Shown one piece after another: positions 37,026 to 45,600 of a stretch of DNA of 64,000 nucleotides (position 1 is the stretch's first letter; each line of letters opens with the position of its first letter). Both the position numbers and the translations under genes were made by a program. The notes beneath the pieces are model-generated. The model saw only the letters and a list, made by a program, of their open reading frames with translations, was not told the DNA's origin and made no database searches. Source of the DNA: CALMEC01 sp963777565 (lineage in GTDB: Bacteria; Actinomycetota; Thermoleophilia; Miltoncostaeales; Miltoncostaeaceae). The stretch covers positions 1 to 64,000 of the forward strand of contig CAVZQZ010000010.1 of the NCBI GenBank assembly GCA_963777565.1, in the 5' to 3' direction.

Positions 37026-38502
37026 ATGCTCACAGCGGCCGAGGTGGGGAACCAGCTCGGGAAGGAGGAGTTCAAGGCGGTGGTGCCGGACCTGCGTGTC
37101 GGGCTGCTCAACGCCCAGTTCGACCTGAGGACTGCCGACTTCCCGGTCATCGTCTTTATCGCCGGTGACGACCGCCTGGCGGCGAACGACGTCATCAACC
37201 GGCTGCACGAGTGGATGGACAGCCGCTACATCGACACGAGCGTCTTCGGCGAGCCGCGCCCCGGCGAGGCAGGCCGGCCGCGTCTGTCGCGCCTCTGGCG
37301 GGCGATGCCGCCGCGCGGGCGCACCGCCATCTGGGCAGGAGGGCTGCTGCGTCAGGTCGACGCTCGCGTCGCCGGTGAGATCGATGACGCGGCCTTCGAC
37401 CACTGGACACGGCACCTCGAGGCGCTTCAGGCCGAGTTGTTGGCCGACGGCGCGCTGGTGGTCAAGCTGTTCCTGCACACCCCGGCGGCCGAGCAGCGCG
37501 CCCGCCTCGACGCGCGACCACCACCGCGAAGGTGGCTGGCGCGTCGACGCCCGCGACTGGGCGATGCTCGAGACCATGTCCGAGGAGCGCCCGCTCGTCG
37601 AGCAGTTCTTGCGTCGCACATCGGCTCCTGGCGCTCCGTGGACAGTCGTCGAGGCAACCGACGAGCGCTTTCGCGACGTGACCGTTGCCCGGACGATCCT
37701 CGACGCGCTGACCGCCCGCCTCGCCCAAGCGCCGCCCGAAGGTCCCAGCGCCCCGGCCGACCTGTTCGCCCCGCGCGCCGACCAGCCGACGGTGCTCTCG
37801 CGGATCGACCTGTCGGCGCGCATGTCCCGCACGGACTACGTCAAGCGCCTCGACAAGCTGCAGGCGCGCCTGCACAGACTGGCGTTGGAGGCCCGCGAGG
37901 CCGGGCTGCCCACGGTCCTGGTCTTCGAGGGCTGGGACGCCGCCGGCAAAGGCGGCGTGATCCGCCGCTTGACCCGAGCGTTCGAGGTCGGCGACTACCG
38001 TGTGATCCCGGTCTCCGTGCCGAGCGCCGAGGAGCGCCTCTACCACTACTTGTGGCGCTTCTGGCGCGACCTCCCCGGCCCCGGTGAGCTCGTCGTGTTC
38101 GACCGCTCCTGGTACGGCCGCGTGTTGGTGGAGCGGGTCGAGGGCCTCGCGAGCGACGCCGAGTGGCAACGCGCCTATGACGAGATCAACGACTTCGAGG
38201 AACAGCTCGTGGAGGCGGGCTGCGTGCTCCAGAAGTTCTGGCTGCACATCTCGCGCGAGGAGCAGCTCGCGCGCTTTGCGGCCCGCGAACGGACGCCGTA
38301 CAAGAAGTACAAGATCACCGACGCCGACTACCGCAACCGCGAACGCTGGGACGACTACTCGCGCGCCGTCGATCAGATGGTGCTGCGCACCTCGACGGAG
38401 GCGGCACCGTGGCAGCTGGTGAGCGCCGAGGACAAACAACACGCCCGCATCCAGGTACTCGAGGCGGTCGCCGCCGGGCTCAAGAGTGCCTTGCGCGGCT
38501 GA
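37026..38502 (+). CDS. ppk2: Two-domain PPK2 / polyphosphate:AMP phosphotransferase (one frameshift)
   Basis: ATG at 37026, with GAGGAGG upstream. The N-terminal PPK2 domain lacks a good P-loop (FPVIVFIAGDDRLAANDVIN). After an indel near 37515 the frame continues with DHHREGGWRVDARDWAMLET. The C-terminal domain is complete: Walker A VFEGWDAAGKGGVIRRL, lid residues, and Walker B VVFDRSWYGRVLVERVEG. Corrected length is about 491 residues, fitting class II two-domain enzymes in which only the C-terminal domain is active, phosphorylating AMP (or ADP) with polyphosphate. Its end overlaps the convergent gene by 23 nt. Confidence 0.88.
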
Positions 38503-39505
38503 GGCGCGCCGAGGCCGAGGCGGGCCATTCGCCGGCGGCGGCAGTCGAGGCCGGGCTCGCTTCTTCCCCGCAGCGCTTGGGAGAGCGGTGACGCCGAATG
38601 CGCCTCGTGCCGAGGCCAACGGCTGCGCAGGTACCGACGAGGCCGGTGAGCAGAGCGGCGCGTGCTTTCGGCGGGAGTGGCGTGGTGCGCAGCGCGAGGG
38701 GCGCAAGCAGTGGCCGCATGACGCTGCCGATGATCATCAGGATGTTCGCGCCGGGGAAGCCGAGTTCGAGGTCGATCAGGGCTTGGCGCCCGCCGCGTGC
38801 AGGGCCACCGCGTCCGGCGACGATGGCGGCGAAGAGGTGCGGCCGGCGGTCGGTGCCCCGCCCGGCCGGAGTCCCCGCACCGTGGCGTGCCAGCAGGTCG
38901 TCAAGGGCGTATCGAAGCGCCGGAGCCTGACCCCAGGTTCCACAGAACGCGATGCTGCCGCGACTGTCGATCAGGTAGACGGCGGCGGCGAGCCCGCCGT
39001 ATGCGCGCTGGACGGTGCAGGCGAGGTCATCGACCAGTACCGGCCACGGGATCTGCTCTTCGCGTTGGTAGCTGCGAGCGTCTTGAAGCTTCTGCTCGTT
39101 GGAGCGGTACGCTCCGTGTCGCTCACCGGGGTGTGCTTGGCGGACCAGGACCTCCACGAACCGGACCTGCTCGCCGTAGAGCCGATGAAGCTCTCGCATG
39201 ATGTGGACGCCGCCGCGCGTGACCGGACAGGTGTAGCTGATGAAGTGCAGAAGCACCGGCTGCCCGCGAAGGTCGCTCAGCCGCATCCGCGTTCCGGTGG
39301 TGGTGGGCAACTCGAAGTCGGGTGCCTGGCGGCCGGGGGGCAGGCCGGTGCGGAGCAGTTCCGCGAGCATGTGCCGCATCCGGAAATGCCGGAAGTTGAA
39401 GCCGCCGCTTGGATCGAGTCGGTCGATGAGCCAAACCGCTCGCTCCTGCGCGCTGGCGGCGACGCACCGTCGTGGGGTGGCGGTGAGCCGGTCTGCGTCA
39501 CGCAT
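38480..39505 (-). CDS. Deiodinase-like thioredoxin-fold protein with hydrophobic C-terminus
   Basis: 341 residues from ATG 39505, which overlaps the upstream small gene. Residues about 60-215 form a thioredoxin fold: GRQAPDFELPTTTGTRMRLS, then HFISYTCPVTRGG with Cys where iodothyronine deiodinases carry Sec, then VEVLVRQAHPGERHGAY (the family's REAHP-like motif), WPVLVDDL, AYGGLAAAVYLIDS. The C-terminus has two hydrophobic segments (NILMIIGSVMRPLLAPLALR and AALLTGLVGTCAAVGLG). Bacterial homologues of deiodinases exist, but their substrate is largely unknown; a peroxiredoxin or membrane thiol-reductase role is the alternative. Confidence 0.75.
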   Translation of the reverse strand: MRDADRLTATPRRCVAASAQERAVWLIDRLDPSGGFNFRHFRMRHMLAELLRTGLPPGRQAPDFELPTTTGTRMRLSDLRGQPVLLHFISYTCPVTRGGVHIMRELHRLYGEQVRFVEVLVRQAHPGERHGAYRSNEQKLQDARSYQREEQIPWPVLVDDLACTVQRAYGGLAAAVYLIDSRGSIAFCGTWGQAPALRYALDDLLARHGAGTPAGRGTDRRPHLFAAIVAGRGGPARGGRQALIDLELGFPGANILMIIGSVMRPLLAPLALRTTPLPPKARAALLTGLVGTCAAVGLGTRRIRRHRSPKRCGEEASPASTAAAGEWPASASARLSRARHS

Positions 39506-39758
39506 CGCGTGTGACTTGCTGCCGAGGAGGCGGTGGACGTTCTCCCTGCGAGGTGGGCGTTGGTTCCAGGAGCGCCAGGATGCGTTCAGTGTTCGCGCGG
39601 ATCGCCGCGACGTTCGTGAATATCCACTTCGGGGGCGAGGTGTCAGGCATCGCGGCGATTCGCTCTGCGAAGTCGACCCTGCGGATCTTGGGCGCGAGCA
39701 CTTTCGCGAGAAGCGCCGCGCCGGCAACCGTCGCACCGACGGCGATCGGCTTGTTCAT
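39498..39758 (-). CDS. Small protein preceding the deiodinase-like gene (86 aa)
   Basis: From ATG 39758 after AAGGAGAG. A hydrophobic stretch at residues about 5-22 (IAVGATVAGAALLAKVLA) could be a membrane anchor; the rest is helical (IFTNVAAIRANTERILALLE) with a Pro-rich tail. Its stop overlaps the deiodinase-like start by 8 nt, so the two are coupled. I recognise no family; a membrane partner or adaptor for the thiol enzyme is a guess. Confidence 0.65.
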   Translation of the reverse strand: MNKPIAVGATVAGAALLAKVLAPKIRRVDFAERIAAMPDTSPPKWIFTNVAAIRANTERILALLEPTPTSQGERPPPPRQQVTRDA

Positions 39759-39768
39759 CTGACTCTCC

Positions 39769-40545
39769 TTAGGTCATTGCGGCTTCGGCCGCGTCGCGGT
39801 CGGTTGCGAAGTCCGTGCCGAGGCGATAGGCGAGATCGAGGTAGCCGAGCCTGGTGGCGTGGTCGACTGCTCCGACGGCGTAGAGGTAGACGTGGTGGGC
39901 TTCCTTGACCCCCGCCATCTTGAGTCCCCAGTCGCAGAGGATCGCGTCGATCGCCGGTTGCCATCTTCCCCGTTCGTACTCTTCCTTCGTGAAGAAGGTC
40001 GGTGTGATGATCAATCCCTTCTGCTGCGTGAGGAGCGGCACCCGGCCGTCGAGATGCCCGTTCCAGCCGTCCCGGTCGAGCGTGTACGCGAAGCCGTACG
40101 CGAAGACCCGCTCGAACCACCCCTTGAGGATCGCCGGCAGACCCATCCAGTAGACGGGCGCGATGAAGATCAGGCCGTCGGCGCGGGCCACCTTCTCCTG
40201 CTGGCGTCTGACGTCCCTCGGCGTTCGCTTGCCCAGCGCCTCGACGATCTGGCGGTTCGACTTGTCGCGCACCCATCGCCTCGCGATCACCCGCCGGGCA
40301 CGGCCCCCGGCGCGGGCCACCACGGCCGTCCTGAGGTCGGCATCCTCGATCAGATCGTCCGGGAGCGACTCGTGCATGAACTGGTTGTAGTCGCGGTTGC
40401 GGAACACCGGGTCGAACCCGATCGCATGCAGATCCACGACTTCGTGGCGATGCCCGCCGTCACGCAATCCTCGGGTGACCTGCCCCAACACTGCATGGCA
40501 GAAGGACTTCGGGTTGGGGTGTGCGATGACGACCAACACTCTCAC
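39769..40545 (-). CDS. NQO1/MdaB-type NAD(P)H:quinone oxidoreductase
   Basis: 258 residues from GTG 40545. Flavodoxin-like fold: RVLVVIAHPNPKSFCHAVLG at the start (FMN/FAD phosphate loop), then IFIAPVYWMGLPAILKGWFE with the aromatic flavin-contact motif, FAYGFAYT and GLIITPTFFTKEEYERGRW. Enzymes of this family reduce quinones by two electrons with NAD(P)H. An insert of about 40 residues (VARAGGRARRVIARRWVRDK) is longer than usual. It lies 10 nt upstream of the small gene and is probably the first gene of a redox operon with the deiodinase-like protein. Confidence 0.88.
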   Translation of the reverse strand: MRVLVVIAHPNPKSFCHAVLGQVTRGLRDGGHRHEVVDLHAIGFDPVFRNRDYNQFMHESLPDDLIEDADLRTAVVARAGGRARRVIARRWVRDKSNRQIVEALGKRTPRDVRRQQEKVARADGLIFIAPVYWMGLPAILKGWFERVFAYGFAYTLDRDGWNGHLDGRVPLLTQQKGLIITPTFFTKEEYERGRWQPAIDAILCDWGLKMAGVKEAHHVYLYAVGAVDHATRLGYLDLAYRLGTDFATDRDAAEAAMT

Positions 40546-40790
40546 TGGGCAGGACCTTTCAAGGGGAGGGCTCCTGATCGCGCACGTCGCGCGGCACGAC
40601 GTCGCATCGGGCGGCGAGCCGGCCCGACCTTCTTGAAAACCAGCGTCCCCGGTTCGCTCCCGTCGGTCATCCGCAGAAAACCAGGGGCGGATCAGGGCCC
40701 ACTACCGATCTGGTGAAGACGTTCCACCGGCTTGCGCAGGAGGACGCAGCCGGCGAGGGCATTCAACGTGACTGGCCGATCTGTCGGCAG

Positions 40791-41063
40791 TTACCGGCTC
40801 GGTTTCGCACCTGCCGCTCTGGTGCAGGTCAGGCCGCTGGCTTGGGACGTGCACTCGATCCCACCACGGCTCACACTGACTCCGTAGGGCAGCTCGGTCC
40901 TCGGCCGGTAGGAGTCGGGGGCCCGAACGCCGGCTTGGAGGAGCACCAGAACTCTGCGCGTCCTGTTGCCCTCAGAAAGACCGCAACAGATCACCAGAGG
41001 CATCGCCGCCCCCCGAACGCGACCGAGAACCCGGTGCGGCGATCCGAACACCCGCACACCCAT
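40791..41063 (-). CDS. Possible fragment of a small secreted protein with paired cysteines
   Basis: The minus-strand frame ending at 40791 includes LPYGVSVSRGGIECTSQASG and LTCTRAAG. This CT...LTC pattern with YG before it resembles the C-terminal part of actinobacterial secreted proteins of the DUF6636 type. The expected GGGFFLSR-like end is missing, perhaps through an indel near 40810. The start is not decided by a ribosome site. Low confidence as an intact gene. Confidence 0.35.
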   Translation of the reverse strand: MGVRVFGSPHRVLGRVRGAAMPLVICCGLSEGNRTRRVLVLLQAGVRAPDSYRPRTELPYGVSVSRGGIECTSQASGLTCTRAAGAKPSR

Positions 41064-41090
41064 GTTGCGGCGACGAATCGGGACCGGCGG

Positions 41091-41390
41091 TTATCCGGCC
41101 GACCAGTGACGCGGGTCGAGAAAGATGAGCCGCGCGTGGCCGCGCTTGATCCCGTGCGCGACGTCGCCGTCCGGCAGGCGCAGCTCGACTCGCCAACCGA
41201 GCCCCCGCACCCCCTCCTGCACCAGTTCGTCCACCCGCTCAACGACAGCGTCGACCCGTCCCATCCCGAGCACCACGAGTGGTTCCCGATCTCCCACGTC
41301 AATCCCCGGCGGCTGGCCGGGCTGATGCGGGACCCTTCTGATCTCAATCACCTTCCGGTCTCCGGGGCTGTCGTCGGATGTGATTGCCAA
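41091..41390 (-). CDS. Hypothetical small protein
   Basis: An open frame with credible composition: REPLVVLGMGRVDAVVERVD, ELVQEGVRGLGWRVELRLPD, GDVAHGIKRGHARLIFLDP. The start may be the TTG at 41390 or a GTG near 41350. No family recognised. It lies 28 nt upstream of the previous frame on the same strand. Confidence 0.4.
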   Translation of the reverse strand: MAITSDDSPGDRKVIEIRRVPHQPGQPPGIDVGDREPLVVLGMGRVDAVVERVDELVQEGVRGLGWRVELRLPDGDVAHGIKRGHARLIFLDPRHWSAG

Positions 41391-41647
41391 ATGCGTGCCT
41401 CAAGTGACGCGCCAGATCGCGTAGGTGCATGGCCCGGAGTATCGAGGATCTGGCGTCCCCACACTGCGTGAACCGGCGGGTGGCGCTCCCGGCCGGGGAT
41501 CTTGCGGAGCACTCATTCGGTGAGAGCCCAGGGGGTTCGGCTGACCGGCGGGCTGGCGCCGTCTTCATACCGAAAGCAGGCCTCACACGGTTTCGAACTG
41601 GCTCTCGGGCCGGGGCGTGCCGGTAGCCGGTCCCGTAGGTTCCCGCG
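41391..41647. other. Gene-free spacer before the MBL-fold gene
   Basis: No gene or repeat was recognised. Confidence 0.35.
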
Positions 41648-42487
41648 GTGCGAATCACGATCTGCGGAGCGCGTGGCTCCATGGCAACTCCGGGCCCCGC
41701 AACCGTCCGCTACGGTGGCGAGACGTCGTGCGTGGCCATCGGGGGCGACAACGGCGGGCTCCCTACTTTGGTGCTCGACGGCGGCACGGGCCTCCGCCTG
41801 CTCACCCGCCTGCTCGGGGGAAAGCCGTTCCAGGGCGCGCTCGTCCTCTCACATCTGCACTGGGACCACACGCACGGGCTCCCCTTCTTCGGCGCCGGGG
41901 ACCGACCGGAGGGACGCGTCCGCATGCTCATGCCGGCGCAGGCCCGGCCACCAGAGGAGGTTCTGGCGCAAGTGATGTCGCCGCCACACTTCCCGATCGG
42001 CCCCGAAGGACTCCAGGGCGACTGGACGTTCGAGGACTACGGCGAGGGCGCCCGCGTGGCCGGAGGCTTTGAGGTCACCGCCCGAGACGTGCCCCACGGA
42101 GGAGGCCGCACGATGGGTCTGCGGGTGAGCGACGGACGATCAAGCATGGCCTTCGTCCCCGATCACGCTCCGCATTTCGCGGGACCCGGCGAGGACGGCC
42201 TGGGCGAGCTCCATCCGGGCATCATCGAGCTGGCGCAGGACGTCGATCTGCTCGTGCACGACGCCCAGTACACGGCGGGCGAGCTCCCGTCCCGCCGGGC
42301 CCTCGGTCATGCCGCCATCGAGTACGCGGTACGCCTGGCCGAGCGGTGCGCGGCGAAGCACCTGCTGATGTTCCACCACGATCCGGGACGGAGCGACGAC
42401 GAGATCGACGACATGCTCGAGCGGGCCCGTGCGAGCACCAGCATCCCGATCAACGCCGCCGTCGAGGGCGAGACGATCACCCTCTAG
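41648..42487 (+). CDS. Metallo-beta-lactamase-fold hydrolase
   Basis: 279 residues from GTG 41648. The first strand is RITICGARGSMATPGPATVR, typical of the cyclic-phosphodiesterase/PhnP-like branch. The metal site LSHLHWDHTHG (HxHxDH) lies near residue 74-79; further ligands appear in FVPDHAPH, DLLVHDAQYT (Asp) and GHAAIEYAV, with LLMFHHDPGRSD near the end. The reaction is unknown; relatives hydrolyse cyclic phosphates or act as nucleases. Single gene, ended by the hairpin element that follows. Confidence 0.88.
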   Translation: MRITICGARGSMATPGPATVRYGGETSCVAIGGDNGGLPTLVLDGGTGLRLLTRLLGGKPFQGALVLSHLHWDHTHGLPFFGAGDRPEGRVRMLMPAQARPPEEVLAQVMSPPHFPIGPEGLQGDWTFEDYGEGARVAGGFEVTARDVPHGGGRTMGLRVSDGRSSMAFVPDHAPHFAGPGEDGLGELHPGIIELAQDVDLLVHDAQYTAGELPSRRALGHAAIEYAVRLAERCAAKHLLMFHHDPGRSDDEIDDMLERARASTSIPINAAVEGETITL

Positions 42488-42488
42488 T

Positions 42489-42635
42489 GTCCTGAGTCAG
42501 AAGTTCGGTATCGGTTTCGGCGAGCGAGACCGAGGGAGGCCAGGACGCAGGGAGCCCCATGTGGGGGCGACTGAGGACACCGCGTGTCGCAACCGTCGAT
42601 GCCGTCGAAACTGCATCGATACTCCTGACTCAAGG
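42489..42635. mobile_element. 147-bp MITE-like imperfect palindrome
   Basis: The left end CCTGAGTCAGAAGTTCGGTA and the right end, read on the minus strand, CCTTGAGTCAGGAGTATCG match over about 19 positions with small gaps. Inside are GTTTCGGCG and its near-complement CGTCGAAAC, and a CCCCATGTGGGG palindrome at the centre. No coding capacity. Either a miniature inverted-repeat element or a large bidirectional terminator between the convergent MBL and cyclase genes; the right end overlaps the cyclase stop. Confidence 0.5.
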
Positions 42636-45600
42636 CACTCGGGATTGCCCGCGCAGCTCGTCGAGCGCCCGATCGATCCGCGCGACCGCGACGACGTTTC
42701 CCTTCGCGGAGTGATCGCGACGCCCGGCGGCGAGCGCCGTGCGGGCACCGGCAAGATCTCCGGAGAGCCGCAGCGCCTCCCCCAAGTCGTACTGGGCGTC
42801 ACCTCGGGCCGTGACGTCGTCGGTGCCTTGGGCGATCGTCAACGCCTCGCGACACGCCGCGACGCCCTCGGCCGCCTCGCCACCGCGCACGAGCAGCTTG
42901 CCGTGAACCGACCGCCAGATGATCTGCGTTGCCAGGTCATCCTCGGCGGCCACTTCGCGGCTGAAGGTAACCGCCTCGGCCGCCTCGTCCAGGCGATCCT
43001 GGCGGTAGAGCGCCTCCGCGAGGAGCGCGGAAGTCGTCGAGATGTAATTACGGTCGCCCATGTACTCGAGCGTCGCGAGATCACGCCGAAGCTCCGCCTC
43101 GGCGCCGGCAGGGTCGTCCGCGAGCAGCGCGATCGGGCCGGCGTCGAGCGAGACGAGCGCCGCGTCGAGCATCCATCCGAACTCCTCCAGCTCCACGCGG
43201 CAGCGGCGGCATTCCTCACGCCCAGCGTCGATCTCGCCCCGCATCGCCTGTAGGTGGGCGAGTGCGCGGCGGGCCACCGCCGCCGACTGCCGATCGTCTG
43301 CGAGCTCGCCGATGATCCGCATGCAACGGCCGATGGCGTCCTCGACCGTGAGGGGCCCGCGGAGCGCGAGCTGCGCCAGCACGAGCTGCATGCGGTTGAC
43401 GATGAGGCGGTTCCCGACCCGCCTCGAATGAGTCACGATCGCCTCTGCGGCCCGCTCGGCATCGGCATACCGGCATTCGGTGATCCGCACGTTGAGGAGC
43501 AGCCGCCACGCGATCGCAAGGCCCTCATCATTGCCCGTCGCCCTGAACCGCGCCACCGCGCGCTCACCGTTCCTGGCGACCTCCTCGCCGGTCGCACCCA
43601 CCCCCATCGTGTACGCCAGACGCATCCGCTCGAGGCGCGCCATGGCCTGCAGCGGCCCGTCGACCGCATCCCACGCGCGATTCGCCGCCCGCTCCCACGT
43701 CGCATCGGCGTCGGCGAACCGACCCGTCTCCATCTCGGCAAGGCCGAGTGCAAGGAGGAGGCGAGCGGCACCAGCATGGTCCTCGGGGAGCGCCCCCGCC
43801 CCGCGGCGCAGCAGGCTCGCCGCCGCCGGCATGTCGCCGCGCTCGAGCGCCCGGCATCCGGCGGCCCCCAGCCGATCGGCGGCCCGCCTCCCCAGCTGGA
43901 GACCGTGGTCGTCCAGCGGCCCGAGGTCGGCACGATAGCGGTGGGCCTGCTCGAGATGGTGGCCCAGGATCTCGTCGAGCTCGACGGATCGCCCGTCGGT
44001 CGGAGCGTCCGCCTCCACCCACTCGACATACCGCTCGTGCAGGTCCGCCCGAACCCGCTTCAGCAGACCCTCATAGGCAACATCCCTGATCATCGGGTGG
44101 ACGAAGCGATGATCGAAGGGGCCGTCCAGGTCCGCGATGGGCGCCACCATCTGGCGCTCGCCGAGACGCGTCAGCGCGATCGGGACCTCGCGTGCAAGCG
44201 GCGGCTCGACGAGCACACCGAGGGCGGCGCGGGAGAACTCTCCCCCGATCACGGACGCGGGCTCGAGCACCGCGCGGTCCTGCCCCGGCAGCTCGTCGAC
44301 GCGCGCGGCAACAAGCGCCTCGATGGACGGCGGTATCGCGAGGTCGGCGGGATCGCCCAGCAGGCGCCAACGACCGCGATCGTGCGTCAGGCGGCCCGTG
44401 TCGATGAGCATCGACAGGAGCTGACGCACGAAGAGGGGATTCCCGGCCGCCGCCGTGACGACCCGGTCGCGCAGCGCCGCCGGCATGCCGCCGTCGCCCA
44501 GGACGTCGTCGATGATGCTTCCGGCTCCCGCCTCGTCCAGCGGTCGGAGATCGATGAGCTCGGCCGCGGCGTGCTCCGCCAATCCAGGGTGCCGCTCACG
44601 CAGCGTCGGCCGCCCGGTGACGACGAGCAGACGGGGCGCGTCGTCTCCCTCCGCCAGGTGGGCGATCAGGTCGCTCAGGGTGGGCTCGGCCCAGTGGACG
44701 TCGTCCAGCTGCACCACCACGGTGCTGCGCCGGCCGAGCAGCACGAACAGGCGCCGCACCGCCCAGAAGAGCTCAGACACCGGGAAGGCGGCATCCGAGA
44801 GACCCACCAGGGACGCGAGGCGTTCCGTCACGTCGCGCTCGTTGTCAACCAGCTGACCGAGCCGTCCTCGCGCCGCCTCGGCGGAGTCGTCGGCGGTGAT
44901 GCCCGCGGCTTGATGCACGATCTCGATCACCGGCCAGAAGGTGAGACCCTCGCCGTAGGACGGGCACTGTCCCCGCAGGATGAGCGCACCGCCGCCGCTT
45001 GCAGTTCTCGCGAGCTCGTCGACAAGCCGGCTCTTTCCGACGCCCGCATCGCCAAGGACCATCGTCAGGCGGGTCACGCGCCGGCTGATCGCGTCGTCCA
45101 GGCAGGCGAGCAGCGCACCCAGCTCCGACTCGCGTCCGACCATCGGCGTGTCGAAGGCGGGCCGGACCGCCGTGATCGCGGCGTCGACCACGCGGTAGGC
45201 GGGCACGGGTTCGGCCTTCCCCTTGAGCACGAGGGGCTCCAGCGGTTCGAGGTGTGCACCGCCGCCGAGGAGCGCGGCGGTCTGCTCACCGATGACCACC
45301 TCGCCCGCGGCGGCCGTCTGCTCGAGGCGCGCGGCAACGTTGACCGCGTCGCCGGTCACGAGCCGCTGACGATCCGCGCCGTCACCGGCGACGAGGTTGC
45401 CGGTGTTCACTCCGATCCGCTGCTCGAGCGCGGGTGCGCCTTGGAGCTCCAGCCATCCGTTGACGCCGGCGAGGGCAAGGCGCATCTCGACTGCCGCCCG
45501 GACGGCACGGAGCGCATCGTCCTCACGGCGACGTTCGAGTCCGAAGACGGCCATGACGGCGTCGCCAATGTAGCGCTCGACCGTGCCACCGTGGCGCTCG

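Noticed and set aside
40713..41471. A 252-codon + frame rich in His, Pro and Arg
   Set aside because: It has no hydrophobic core or motif and lies opposite two more credible minus-strand frames.
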